Source: Brachionus manjavacas
Taxonomy: Eukaryota; Rotifera; Eurotatoria; Ploima; Brachionidae
Direction: 5' to 3'
Assembly: GCA_019054805.1 (NCBI GenBank)
Contig: JAHQIY010000002.1
Span: 6,076,001-6,140,000 of the forward strand
Length of the DNA: 64,000 bases
Positions 50,784 through 64,000 of this stretch are shown here, in pieces (within the stretch, counting starts at the first letter, position 1; every line of letters begins with the position of its first letter). The notes below the pieces were generated by a model, which made no database searches, was not told where the DNA came from, and was given only the letters and a program-made list of their open reading frames with translations. Position numbers and translations under genes: made by a program.

Positions 50784-53700
50784 GGTCTTATACACAGCAA
50801 AATTGTCAAAAAAAAATGCAACTAAACTTTATTAAACAAAAGCATTTAAAAGATCTAAATTTTTCATTAAATAAGATTATGTTCAGTTGGAGAAAAATAG
50901 TGACGTTTCTTGGGCTGAATGGTGCCGCGATGTGAGAAAAGAGACTTGTTCACCGATTTTAGAGGCTCGGAAAATATGGCTTGCCTCAGTGACTTAAGTG
51001 ACAAATTTCTTACAATCGCATTCAATCGAAATCTCTAATTGAAAATAAAAAATATTTTACTAGTTTACTAATATCTTGTTTTTCTAGTTTTTCTTTCTTT
51101 GGTTACAAATTAGCATAAATTAGAATTAAATATTCCGGTATTTTTTTTTGAGTTTCAGTTTATGGCTGGCTTGAAATCGCTTGAAATAGCTTGGGCATTT
51201 TGTACAATTATGATAAAAATATGCAAAACGCAGAGGCCAGCGTTTTTTCTTTCCGTCCAACGCAATCTTCCATCATAATCATTTCTAATTAATATTTGAA
51301 TTAAGTCAAACGTAAAATCTGGATTTAATTTATTAAGGCTCTAGTTCTTCTGGCCTGGCTGCTCTCTTAATCCTCTTATTTAATCAAGCATGATACAAAG
51401 CATATGCAACCAAATTTTTCCTGAAGCGAAATTTTGCCTATCTGTTTAAAATTTTAAATAATTTTTAAAAGTATTAAATTTCATTTTGATAATCAAAGCC
51501 TTTAAAATTTATTTTTTTCGTGAACTTTCTGTACTAAGTAGTTGTTTGGTAATTTTTGTGATATTTGCCCAGAGAAATGATTGTCCTAGAATGAATCGAA
51601 ATTTTGTAACTTTTGTTCTTTTATTTGAAATTTAATTTCCTGTCTATGTGATCTAGCAGCCGCTAATTACTCTTTTAGCATAAAAATTTAGATCAGCGAG
51701 AGACTCATTTGGAAAATTAAATAATTTATTATTATTGTTATTATAATTGATTTAGCCTCATAGGCAAAAAAACAAATCGAAAATTTTTCTCAATTTTCAT
51801 GTCCGAAATATATCTAAAATGTTCACCTGTAATTTTAAGTAAATAAAATCAAATGAAATCATTATACTTTTTTCGAATAATTTTGAGAGTTACCTAAAAG
51901 TTTATTAATTAATTAAATGCTAATATGACTAAAAAATGGCTGCTTCTTGAAGTTTGAACGCCCCTTTTTCAGTATAAAAATCTGTAAGTCATTTTTTTAA
52001 ATTTCACAACTAAAATAAAAACTAAAATTCCACAAATTTTTCAACTTTAAATCCCCAGGGTATCTTCCCCGGGAATCAAAGTTTAAAAATTTTCTTTTCC
52101 TTTTTAGATCTCATGTTAAGTCATGAAATAAAAAGACTTAAATTGTTTTCTTTTAAATCTTATTCCAAATCATCAACAAAGTATTCGTTGAGTTATTTTC
52201 ATTCAAATAAATTATTATTCATTTTATAAATCACGCCAGATCCATCTATGGTATGGAAAAAAATAAAAAAATAAAAAATCAATCATCTATTAATTTTTTT
52301 TAAATCTGAAAATCTTTTGTTCAAATTTGAAAATTTAAAATAAAATATGTAACTAAGATTTATAGATTTTGATTTATAATAATTTTTTTTAAAAAAGTAC
52401 AAAAAAATAAAATAAAATAAAGCCCAAAATTTCTAAAAAATAGGTGCATCCCAATATAAAATTCAATGTTATGAATAAACATCAAAATGAAGTAAATTAA
52501 AAATTACCCTTTAAAAAAAACTATTTCCAAGATCTTTTATTCTAAAAAAAAGTTGTCGAGATTGATTGAAAAATATATTTTTTCAAAAAAAAAAAATTTT
52601 TTATTAAATTTGTTGAATTTTATAAAATTTAGAGTTAAATCAAAACTTAGTTTTTGAGACATTTAATTTTAAAAGTTTATCTTACGTGGAAAATTGAGAA
52701 ATATTTAATTAATGATTTTTTTACTAGAAATAGAGTTTAAAACAGGTTGTAAGTAATGAAATCGCTCGAGATAGAGAAGACTGGGAGCAAATCTTTGGTT
52801 TAGATCAAAAATTAAAATAAATAGTTAAGGGTCATAAATGTACGATTTTAAAAATCTAGTCAAAATGTAAACCATTTGATTTATCAATTAGAAAATTGAG
52901 ATGAATGGCCTGCAAGGGAAAGAAAAATAAAAATGAAAAAGATTAATTGAGATATAGAAATTTTTCATTTGAAAGCGCTTAATTAAAAAATAAGATGTTA
53001 ATTTGAAATACTTGGTTCATATTGATTAAATATCTATATGCATTAAAAATCGCCCCGATTCGAATTCGATCGGCTATCAGTTGCTTTGGGCTCAATCGAA
53101 AAACTTCATCTTGATTATTCGTTTTTAATTAAATCTGAATATTAAAATTAATCATTCAAAAGTTAACTTTGACCAAAATTATTAAAAATCGTTGGAAATA
53201 AGCTTTAGTTTAAAATGAAATTACGTGAATAGTTTTATTTCGCTTTTTTGTTTAAAATAAACTTTAAAACTAAACTCACCCAAAAAAAATATATTTTCAT
53301 AAGTTTACCTGTAATAGTGACATTAATAAAAACACTTGGCATATAAAGCATTTTTTGAATACAAGATAATGTTTTTTTATTTTCGTTTTTTTAATGATCC
53401 TAAGAAAATAGTTTTAAAAAATTAAAGCTGAACCTTTGTCTAATCAATAAAACAAAATTGATCACGTGGTTAAGAAATCATTCACTCAAAAGTATCTTGA
53501 AATTTATTTATTAAAAATGACATGACAAGTCTTTTTGTTTCCAATCAAGTTTTTTTTTGTTATAAAAATAATATTTAAATTAGAATTAACTTGAGCTAAG
53601 AGTCACGATATTCAAAATATTACGCATGATTTCATCAATTAATTATAAAAGTAGCACAGTTATACCATTATATGTTTAAATGACGTGTAACTAGGCGTAA

Positions 53701-56700
53701 AAAGTAGTAATAATTAGGAAATATTTTTCTTCCCTCGAAAAAATCAACCATTAAACTCTATAACTATAACAAGCAATTAAGCCCATTCATTTAAATAAAG
53801 ATAGAAAAAATTTTTTTTTTAATTAAAATTTGATCTTTTGTAAACAAAATAAATTAAGGAAAAGCCAAGTTATCCCTCCCTTAGGCCACAATTGAACATA
53901 GTTAGGTGATTTATCGATTTGTTTTGTAAAATACCATGTCCACTGACTCGACTAGCATATAATGAGAAATGAAAACTAAAATTCTACAAAGGCTATTATT
54001 TGATTACTTCCTATGGAGAAAAAAAATTATTGATTTCCTTCCGGATTTACTATTAATTGCATTTTAAATCGAAAGAGTTTTATAATTACAAATCTCTATT
54101 GAAATAATATCGATTTAAATCTTGAGCACCCGAGAAGTATGTCGACTACCTTGCGGTGTTTTTGATCGCTTAGAATTGTCAAATACGTGCTCTATCTTGA
54201 TTGTTTATGGCTAGAGAAAAAAATTATTCTATCTTGTAGATTAAATCTACTGAATCGCGGTCTACAGATAACTAAAAGATTGATAAAGACTCATAGTCTA
54301 GCAGATAACATAGATTTACATTTTTCTCATTCAACTGATTCTTTGATGTGTTCAGATGCATGAAATCTTATCTCAGTATAAATTATTCATTCTAAAAATG
54401 AAAAAAAAATGAGCCAAATTACGATAAAAATATTGAGAGCCAAACTAAACAAATGTCTAATGAGATTTTGTTTAAAGCAGCTGATTAACTGGTCCTCAAT
54501 TGCATTATACTCAAGTTATGCAATTCATCAAATTTGTTTATTGATAGTAATTTTACACAATAAGATAAATTTATGGAAGTTTGAAAATAAAATTTGTTTG
54601 AATTATAATAAACGCTAATTTTATTTTATAAAATATTTTTTTTTCTAATGCTTTATTATCCAAATGATTACTTAATAAAAATGCTTTCAATAAATAAACA
54701 GCTTCGACTTTATTCCATGGCCAAGAATCAAAACTTTTTTTAGATAGTTTATTTGGATTTTACAATGGTTCTTAGTAACTAAACACCTTAAGCTATTCAT
54801 TTAAATAAATAAATATTGAAATTATTAAAAAAAAAATAGATTTAAAATTAATGAATAACTTTTTTCTTAATTTATCGTATCTTTTTTCTTTAATATTTAG
54901 TTACTTTTATGAGCGTCAAGACTCCAAATTGAAATTTTGGAAAAAAAAATGGATTTTTCCCTGAAGAAATTTTTTTTAAATCTATTTTCAAATATATCAT
55001 AACATAATTACTCTAAACATGATTTTATACGCTCTGAATTCTGGCAAAAAATTTTTAAAAAAAATCTTTCTTTCACACTAAATTTCTTAAGTAAAAAAAA
55101 TCGATGCTCAAGAAAATTTAACTAGCATATCAAACATTAATTAATAGAATTAATTTTTTATTAGAACATTAAAATTGATTAATTTTTTTTTGAATGCAAA
55201 TATTAAGAGAAAATTCCAGACAGTCTTGAATGAATGGTCTTAGACCTGGCTTACAGTACGTAAAAATTAAGATGAATGACTTTTAATGAGAGGTTAAATA
55301 AAGCATTGAAGTTTGTGATTTAAAAAAATAAAAAAAAATATTCTTTAAAATAAATCTCTCTAATAATAAATAACTAAACATCATCGTTGTAAATCGAAGA
55401 TTTTTACTTTATATTTTTTTGGACATAATGTTTGAAAACAAAATTTGCTGTAAAAATTAAAATTCAAAATTTATATTTTTTTTTTCACAAAAAGAGACAC
55501 CTTCGGGCTTTTTTCCTAATTATTTGATTTATAAATGAATACTCTGTCCAATTTAAGCTATTGATTCCATAGGAAGATTAGTATTGTTATCCTAAGAATC
55601 TTTATTTAACTTTGAATTAATTTAATGAATTTTTTAATTTTGGAAATTTTGGACTGTATCAATTAGAAATGAATGAAAGCACAAGGAAAAAATATATTTT
55701 TGAAATTTTTGAATCTAAACATCTAAAGACATTTTTTATGATGTTTTTCAAAAAGATAATCTAAAAATATAATATATTTAGTCTAAAATTATTGATTTTC
55801 AGCTAGCTATAAAAATGCTTCATGTGAATTAACGCGAAAAATGGATTTCAATCATAAATTACAGTTAATTCCGGCCAAAACCTAGACTGACCGGAATATT
55901 CTATCAATCTAAACACGTATCCTGATCAAATAATCTAGGTTAACCAGATATTGGTTAGTTCTTAATCATCAAAATTTCACTACTCTCTAATCATTTATAA
56001 AGTTTAAACCGTCAGCTAGATTAAACTCAGGTCGAATATTAATAAAGAAGAAAAAGAATTTAAAAAAAGAATTTAAATAAGCTTACCATGTGACTAACTT
56101 TGATTCAGTAAAAGTAACTTGCTTTTTAGAGATAAGACATTTCGTGCTGGAATGTTTAGTTCAGTAAATGGACAAACGAAATTATAAACTAAACTTATTA
56201 TTAGCAAACATGAATATGAAATAACTCTATATCCGAGTATCAAAACATATTTATTTAGGTTTTTAATCATAAAAAATAACTTAATGAAATAAGTGAATAT
56301 AAGATAAATAAAAAATGAAAACAAAAAAAAATTACGTATATAGGTACAAATATTTTTTTCATTAACAAACAAAAAAATAAGTATTACTAATCGAATTTTC
56401 ATTAAAATTTGTTTTGTATTATATAAGCAATTGAAAAGCCGTAACTCTCGTGGTTTTTTACTCATAATTTATTGTTGGTGTAATTAGCAAGATTTAAAAA
56501 TTTAATTTTAAGTCAAGATGAAAAATTCTTAAGACCGGTTTTTTTAGTTGCAAATGAGCTTATATTAGAAAAGATTAAATTTTGACATAGAACAGATCTT
56601 AAACAAAATATGATCCAATTATATCAAAATTTTATTTTGGCTTATGCCTTTTTTTCAAGCTGATCCTGTCAATTCGTTCTAATGCTAAATTGAAATCAAA

Positions 56701-58287
56701 ATTTGAAAATTTAAATTGACTTTTATCTTAATTATTTCTTTGCAAGAGGAAATTGAGTCATCTGCACTTAAATATCCGAATTTTTGTGGAACAAAAATTG
56801 ATTTTTTAAAGTCGAAATCTTAATATAACTGAAACGAATTCGAAGCAAAACTTGATATTTCTCTATATCTAATTTGAATAGTCTATGCTTCTTTATATGA
56901 TAAAAATTTATCTAAATTTTTAGTAAAAATTTTTTTTTATTCACAAAGAAAGATACCTCTAATTTATCTTGATGTTTAATTTTAATTAAAAAAAAATCAA
57001 GATACCAGTTATTTCTGAGTGGAATTAACTAGAATTTCTGTACTTTATTGAGTTAACTATTGATAAATTTATAATAAACTAATTTTTTAGAATAGTAATT
57101 AAGTTTGTCAATTTTTTGGAATATTAAAGCTCTACAAACAAGTTTGTTGATTTTAAAATTGTTTTCACTTGTTTGAATTGTTGTGTAGCTTAATTTTATA
57201 GACTCAAATTGATTTAAATTGTTGTTGAAATTAAAAAAAAAGTTTCGATAAAAAAAAACAACTTGAAGATTTTATTAATTAAAATAAATTGTAAAATAAA
57301 ACTTAAAAGAAACATTAAAAATTTCTTTATAATTTTGGTGAGATATAAAACACTTGAGCCAAATTTTCGTTTTTTTTTGCTTAAAAATCATTGTCCAGAC
57401 TGTAAGTAAACACTTACACTCATAAGATACAAACTCGGTCTTAGAATTTATCTAACTCATTATTTTGTCATCAAAATATGCTTGAAAGCTAATATTTTCC
57501 AGGATCGATTTTTTCGATTACTAAAATCCATAATCGGCTTTTTAGAAACAAATTTTGCTTTATTGAAATTTCTTTTCTAGACTGATAGAATTAGTTATTG
57601 CTAATTTATTTGAAATATAAAACAGAATCTATTTATCTTAATCATATGGCTTTATTTATTAAGGCAATATAACATAGTACCTATACCAGACACATTGACT
57701 AATAAGCTTGAACAAAATTACCAATAATGACTTCTTGACCAAAAATTAGATGAAATAAAATAAAAATTTTAATTGAAAAATTGCGCTTCAGAATATTATT
57801 CGCAGTATCTGAATATTGAAAATCATATTCACTTTTCTCTAGTAATTAACTGATTTTAATTTTTTCTCATTAATTCAAATTTAGTTCTAATTATTTTTTT
57901 GTTGACTACAAAACTAGAATATTAATTAAAATTTATAAACAAATAGGTCATTTCAGTTTGTGTTCTAAAAGATTAGAATCTTTAGTTTATTAAAATTTTT
58001 TGAACGAACATTAAATAAAAAACTAAAATAATCAAATTGATTTATTGAATATGAAAGACTATGATTAGTACAGATTCATGTTTGGACGAAAATTTAATTA
58101 AGACTTTGAAACGGTGTCCTAAAAAATATTTTTGAAATTTAAAAAGCTACTTATAAAATTGAGTCTTGTGAAAAAAGGTTAAGGTTTTGTTACAATTTTA
58201 AGTGATGATTTTAATTTAAAAATTTCAAATTTCAAAAAATAATTGAAAAAAATTTCATTTTTAAAAACTAAACAATAATCCCGGCTA
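50784..58287. other. intergenic region between divergent DIP2 and EXO1
   Basis: About 7.5 kb with no supported gene. The part nearest DIP2 (about 50880-51060 and 51150-51300) is less AT-rich and could hold the DIP2 5' UTR and promoter, which is an inference from composition and position only. The rest is AT-rich with short spurious frames. Confidence 0.45.
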
Positions 58288-60784
58288 ATGGGTATTTCCG
58301 GTCTATTGCCATTTTTAAAAGAGGCATCTACTAATGTGAATATAAAGCAATTTGAAGGTGCTACAGTTGCCGTCGATACATATTGTTGGATTTATCGCGG
58401 CGCATTCAGCTGTGCTGAGCAATTAGCACTTGGTCAACCAGCTGACGGGTACGTCATTTTTTATTTTGTAATCTGACCACTTTTATCTAAACTTATTTAA
58501 GTCATGTAAAATACGTTCTAAAATATGTTCATAAATTACAAGAATGGGGCATTAAACCAATTATGATATTTGATGGCAGTTGTCTTCCTAGCAAAAAAGG
58601 AACCGAATTAAAGAGAAAAGAGTAGGAACTGTACAGAAAAATAAATTTACTGATTTTTTTGTAACGATTTTATTTGAATATCTTGCTTTTTTAAGATCTA
58701 AAGAAATGTATAGAAAAAAAGCTGCCCAGTGTTTGACCGAAGGCCGCAAGAACGAAGCCAGGGAATACTTCCAAAGGTGCATTGAATGTACTCCTAAAAT
58801 GGCTCTTGAAGTCATAAAAGCAAGATTCGACTTAGAGGATATCTAAAAAAAATTATTCTAAAAATTAAGGCATTGCAAAATCTTGGTGTTGATATTTTAG
58901 TTGCTCCATATGAAGCCGATGCGCAATTAGCTTATTTGAACAAGATTGATGTAGCTCAAATAATCATTACCGAAGACTCAGATCTTATTTTATTCGGATG
59001 TGAAAAAGTAAGATGATTTATTTTGGAGAAAAAATAAAAATTAAGAGTGAGAATTTATTAAATTAAAAGATTATGTACAAACTTGATATAAATGGATTTG
59101 GTCAGTTGGTTCAGAAAGAAAAAATAATATCAATAACTCAATTTGATTCAGCAGATAATTTCGAAAGATTTAGGTGGATGTGTATACTAAGTGGTTGTGA
59201 TTACTTGGAAAATTTACCCGGTATAGGTCTAGGTAAAGCTAAAAAGTTGCTCAAATCAATTACCAAGTCAGATATTGATTATGTAATAGTTTCATTTTAT
59301 CAAATTCCCTAAAGTTAATCTATATTGAAAATTTAAGATAGTAAAACAAATGCCAAAAGTGCTGAAAATGCCAAATTTGATTATTACCAATGAGTACATA
59401 GAAAACTTCAAAAGAGCTGATAAAACATTCAAATATCAAATTGTTTTTGATCCGCTTAAGAGAAAATTAGTCTCTTTGCACGCATATGGACCCGAAATCC
59501 AGCCTAATGAAGATGTATCTTATGCTGGATTGTAAATTCTAATTATTTCAAAAAAATTGCTAATTTTTTCTAATCAATTCTTTAAGCTTTTATGATCAAG
59601 ATTTATCAATTCAGCATTCGCTGGGAAATATAGATGTTAATACAAGAGAAAAAGTAAATGATTTTAATCCGGATAATTGGAATGTACGCAAATAAAATTA
59701 ATTCAATTTAATTTAATTATTAAGCATTTAATTTCTTAAGTACAAGCCTCCAGCCAAATATGCAAATAATCCGCCAGCACATATGAAAAGCATTTGGTCA
59801 AAAAGCTACATGACATTTAAGAACTCAAATCCTTTCTCAAAATTTATGGCCAAAAAAGAACCAGTGAATTTACCAAACACCAATGGCATGTCCAAAACAA
59901 TAAGCTCAAAGCCTCTTCTTGGTGAAAATTTTGTGAATAAAAATAAAAGAAAATTACAAGTTTTGGATAAAAATGAGACAGTTTTGGAAAAAAGTGATCC
60001 TGATGAAGGTAAAGAGAATAATAAGCGGATAAAAATGAATGATATCCGAGTCGACTTGGATTGTTTATTGGATGATTATTCGTCAACCAAGTGCAAAAAT
60101 ACTGAAATTGAATCATCAAATGAATCAAGTGGATATTTTTCATCTAATGCTTCGAATAAACATGGATCCCCAATAATCAACAGACCTAGTCAATTGTTAG
60201 ATCGATTGAGCCAAGATGAAGACAATAATAGTCCAAAACAGTGCACTGCTTTCATTTTAGAAAGGTACTCCAAACTTAAATATTTATATTAAGATTTATT
60301 TTCTTTACTTTTTAGTCTTGAGACCGATTTTAATAATGAAAAAAAATTTAAATTTGAAGCTTTCAATTCTCCCATTGTTACTGACAAATTGTTTAATAGT
60401 GATCAGAATTCTCAAAGAAAAGTAAAAAGTTCCGAGTCTTCTAATCTTTTGGGAAGGTTTACGGCTAATAAGATAAATAAATTTTCAAAAGATTCAATCG
60501 TAAAAGACGAAATGAATGACATAGTACCTATTCCAGAAGAAAAAATTGAAGTTAATTCTGAATTTAATTCATCGAACAAAGAAGTGACCAAATTAATAAT
60601 GGAAGACATCGATAGATTGGGTCCTTCGAGTGGAAAAGTTTTGAATAAAAGCAATCAGAATGTCAAAGCTAAAAAAAATATTAATAAGGCTCGAAATCAA
60701 GGCGAACAATCAAATATTAGACCGATTAGTGACTTTTTTAAAAACTTCGAATATACAAAATCTAGTTTAAAACTCAACAAATAG
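58288..60784 (+). CDS. EXO1: exonuclease 1 (5'-flap/5'-3' nuclease, FEN1/XPG family)
   Basis: EXO1 resects DNA 5' to 3' in mismatch repair and double-strand break repair in the nucleus. Nine exons: 58288-58448, 58502-58621, 58696-58819, 58870-59007, 59070-59282, 59338-59531, 59587-59683, 59741-60264, 60316-60784. They join in phase to 679 residues. The N-domain ([21 protein letters not shown]) and I-domain ([19 protein letters not shown]) carry metal ligands D30, D78, E150, D152, D171, D173 and D225 at the canonical positions. The helix-hairpin-helix is [12 protein letters not shown]. The region to about 345 is conserved ([15 protein letters not shown]). The rest is hydrophilic and disordered, shorter than in human EXO1 (846 aa). 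It ends with a PIP-like [14 protein letters not shown] near residues 657-670. Intron 3 has a GC donor. Introns are 50-74 bases, and seven of eight acceptors are AAG. Confidence 0.97.
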
Positions 60785-62285
60785 TTCCCAGGCTGCCCAG
60801 ATTTTATGTCTTTAAATTTTTTTTAACTGAGCCTTAGGGTTTATTGAAATTCTGATTTGTCTTAAAAAATTTGTTTAGTTTAAGGATATTAATTAGGCTG
60901 GTAAGTTAAAGGTTCAGATAAAACAAATGTAAGCAAACTATTGAGTTTTGTTGCCATATTGAAAAAAATACTATTTATTTACTACTTTTGATTTTTAAAT
61001 AGAAATTTTGGATATTAAATTATACTTTGGCAAAATTGTTCAAATTTTTATAACATTTTTTGAAATAAAGAAAATAAATATTTTAAAACTAATTTAAAAT
61101 ACTCGTTCAAAAACAGAAACGCAGTTAATGAAAATAATTTTTTTTTTTAATTAAACAAATTTTTTTATAGATTTAATTCAAATAAGAGTGTTAAAAAATA
61201 TTATTATTTTAATAGAATAAAATTTTGGTCATCAAATGCAGGCCTTTTTGATGGTTGACTTCTTTTATGTTTTTGGCCTATTGGCCAACATTTTGCTTGC
61301 ATAGATACTTTACAAAAACTTAGCCTACTAGAGACCGCTATGGCATGCTTACAAAAGAAGTTTTTTTAGCCAGTATTTACAAGTACAACTCCTTTTAAGT
61401 CACTCGTTTTTATCGATATCAATTCTACAAACCAAAGTTATCTCTTTTAAATCAGATTAAAATGATGGCCAAGATTAACTTAGCATGTTATAGCAAATTT
61501 TTTCAATGTTGTTATTTTCGAAGTGGCTAAGTAAAACAATGAATCCTAATAATTAAGCTTAATAACATTTTTACTGATTTTGGGGTGGAAAAAAATCGGG
61601 AGTAAGGAAAAATAATTAGAAAATAAATGAATAAATGTTCTGGTAAAAAAATATTTTACTTGTAGAAAGAAAAAATAGCTTACGAAAGAAATAAAGACCA
61701 TATTTTAATATCTTAATTTGACATTAAAAATTATTTTTCTTTGGTTCTTTAATTTCAAAAATTAATCAGTTCTAGTGATCTTTTTCAGGATTGAAAGCAT
61801 AGCTTTGGAATTTAGGAATTTTTCAGTGATTCATTCCTAATTTATTACATGGAATTAATAGAAAATACTTTAATTTTGAATTTTTCAAAAATATAGATTA
61901 CTTTTGGAATTTTCTAAAAGCGGCATGTGAGATGATTACTTTACTTAACAAAAAAAAATAATTTTTATTTTTAATATCAATTATTCCAAAGGTATTTTTT
62001 TATGAGTACGCAAGAAGCTATTTGGATCTCAGTGTAATTTAGTGCATTCTTTTGAAAATTGATCTTAAACTATATCTTAGAAATTTTGTTTTGTATAACA
62101 AAGTGTAATTAAATTTGATTAATCTTACAAAAATAGACTAAAAATAATTAAAAATCTAATTTTAATCAAAAGCTGTTTCAAATTAATCTTAATTTTTTCA
62201 ATTGCATTGTAAGTGAGCATGAAGCAAAAGTCTTTAATCCAAAGATAACATAAAAAATTAAGTATTTAAATAATTTTTATTATTT
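60785..62285. other. AT-rich flank downstream of EXO1
   Basis: No gene supported. An AATAAA near 61063 could serve as the EXO1 polyadenylation signal. A less AT-rich patch near 61235-61350 has no recognisable coding content. Confidence 0.4.
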
Positions 62286-62475
62286 TTATTTTTTTACATA
62301 ACTTGGAATCAGCTACCAAGGATGATAGTTGAATCACGAAGCTTAAACGTTTTTAAAGCAAGATTGGACAAGTGGTTATAATTATTTATTATTTATTAGT
62401 TTCAGGGCTGTAAAGTGCAACACTAGGCAGAAGCTGCCCAGCCATTTATTACTACTACTACTACTACTACATTGA
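62286..62475 (+). mobile_element. CR1-like LINE 3' end with (TAC)n tail
   Basis: The last codons of the reverse transcriptase ORF are visible (WNQLPRMIVESRSLNVFKAR, then LDKWL and stop), matching the WN.LP..vv...s...FK..LD end of CR1/Jockey elements. A short 3' UTR (GGGCTGTAAAGTGCAACACT) and a microsatellite tail (ACTACTACTACTACTACTAC) follow. Strongly 5'-truncated. Confidence 0.85.
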
Positions 62476-64000
62476 AAAAAATTAAGAACCGAAAGCCATA
62501 AAGAAAACTTTCGTTTGAAAAAATGATAAATTCAATTTTCTAAACCCGTAACTACATCTTTCTTCTTCCTATGTTTCACTTTAGCATTAGCAATTCATCT
62601 AACTAATGGTTATAGTAATTAATGTTGACAATCGATTATTTATGGATTCTTAATTAAAAAATATTGAAGAAAGCAACATTTTTAAGTCCAAATTAGGTGA
62701 ATAATTTTATTTTTGTAATTTAAAAAAAGATAAATAACACTTATTAATAAGGCTAAATATTAAAATCGATTGGAAAATTTTTGTCGATTTTAAATTTATT
62801 AAAAAAATTTCAATTTTCAATTAAGTCGGTTATTGAAAATCGATTGCCAAATAATTTTAGGTATTTTTAAATCATGAAAAGCAAGATACTTAATGAACGA
62901 TATTTGTATGTTTTTCAGTGTTGCATCGTCAAGTTAAAATTTTTTTTTAATTTAAGTAAAAGCGAAACAAAGTCTCTAAGTTTAAACATTTTTTATTTTT
63001 GATAATTTTCCAAGTTTTCAAAATTCATTTTTGATAAATAATTTATAAATAGCGATCAGTTGAGCTTATTTTTAACAAGATTGGTTCCTACCAGCTCACC
63101 AAAAATGAAAGACTCTCGTGTTTCACCAATTTTTGATCTCCAATCGACTGGCTTCTTTTTTTTTAATTAAAAGTGCGTATCACTTGGACTTTTTTAACTT
63201 TTCTCTGCAATTTCATTTATTAGCTTGTTTGAAGCATAAAAATTTTCAAATAAAAACTTACCAAGAAATTTTTAAAAAAATTTGTAAATTGGTCGTAATT
63301 TTTGAAATTTATCAATCATTAATCTTTAACAGCTAAAATCTTATTTAATATCTTTTACAAGAATATCTTTTAAATGATACTTATTTGGTTTAAAAATAAA
63401 TCGGTAAAACCAACAAAATCGATCAAGTTCTAAAACCTAATTAACTCATGAATAAATATTTATTAAAAAAAATTTAATTTATATTTTATTAAAATAAAAA
63501 AGAAAATGTTTATATTAAATTTCTTTATAAACAATTCTGTCTATGGAATAAATTAATTTAACAAAAATATGATATTAAATAATTTCTTCAACTTTTATCT
63601 ATTTGAAAATAAGTCCAAAAATTCATAAATTAATTTTTTTTCTCATGATTAAAATCTAAAAATCAGTCCTAAATAGTATACAAAAATTTTCGGGAAAGAT
63701 TTTCAATAATTACACATTAATCACATCAATTAGGAAAGATTATTTAAAATTTTTAAACTTTTGAATGTTACTTTAGAGTAAGTTGTTAAAGTTAAATAAA
63801 CTAAAAAATTAGCTGAATAGTTCATCAATTTTAAGATATATAAAAAATCAAATAAAATATTGAGCCTAATAGATCTATAGTTTTGGCAAAATAAATCTAA
63901 AATCATGTCCGTTTTTTGGATGAATTGGCCAAGTCTAATTTCCAAAAAGTTGTTGATCAATTCCGATATATCAAAATAATGAAATAGATATATTTTGAGT
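62476..64000. other. AT-rich sequence, nothing recognised
   Basis: Only short low-complexity frames occur on both strands; none has coding-like composition or a family match. Confidence 0.4.

Noticed and set aside
56094-56465. 123-codon minus-strand frame with hydrophobic stretches
   Set aside because: Rich in Ile/Phe/Leu/Tyr simply because the DNA is AT-rich; a frame of this length is expected by chance over 64 kb. No family match, no supporting composition change.
59844-60654. Minus-strand frames of 80-99 codons
   Set aside because: Shadows of EXO1 exons 8 and 9.

Overview
The window is very AT-rich nuclear DNA from an animal. Genes are split by many introns of 50-90 bases and a few of several kilobases. 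There is a homeobox gene, a ciliary transport gene (so the animal makes cilia), and a large load of decayed LINEs, SINEs, Tc1/pogo transposons, MITEs and one Ty3-like retroelement. Stop codons are used as in the standard code. Gene content and style suggest an invertebrate bilaterian, perhaps a flatworm or another lophotrochozoan, but the sequence does not fix the species.

Six genes can be supported. From left to right: (1) an unrecognised two-exon gene on the minus strand (about 747-2751); (2) one exon of a SOBP-like zinc-finger gene on the minus strand (6616-7089); (3) a complete IFT57 gene, minus strand, six exons (9272-10850); (4) a complete compact MNX/HB9 homeobox gene, plus strand, two exons (17732-21690); (5) a complete DIP2 gene, minus strand, at least seven exons plus two further in-frame exons (33946-50783); (6) a complete EXO1 nuclease gene, plus strand, nine exons (58288-60784). 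For IFT57, MNX, DIP2 and EXO1 the exon phases join without error, giving proteins of 420, 221, 1713 (up to 1781 with extra exons) and 679 residues. In EXO1 the catalytic acidic residues fall exactly at 30, 78, 150, 152, 171, 173 and 225.

The gene-poor stretches are a graveyard of mobile elements: 11.2-16.9 kb (LINE, SINE, Tc1-like, pogo-like), 18.0-19.4 kb (SINEs in the MNX intron), 22.8-28.3 kb (LINEs, Tc1-like, Tigger-like), 28.3-32.4 kb (composite LTR-type retroelement), 32.5-32.9 kb (LINE), 47.2-50.2 kb (inverted-repeat elements in DIP2 intron 1) and 62.3-62.5 kb (LINE 3' end).

The most unusual signal is in splicing: of 23 3' splice sites placed from homology and reading frame, 17 end in AAG (mostly TTAAG) instead of CAG or TAG. 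The genes have unrelated jobs (lipid/acyl-AMP enzymes, cilia, DNA repair, neuronal transcription), so nothing suggests a cluster with one shared function.
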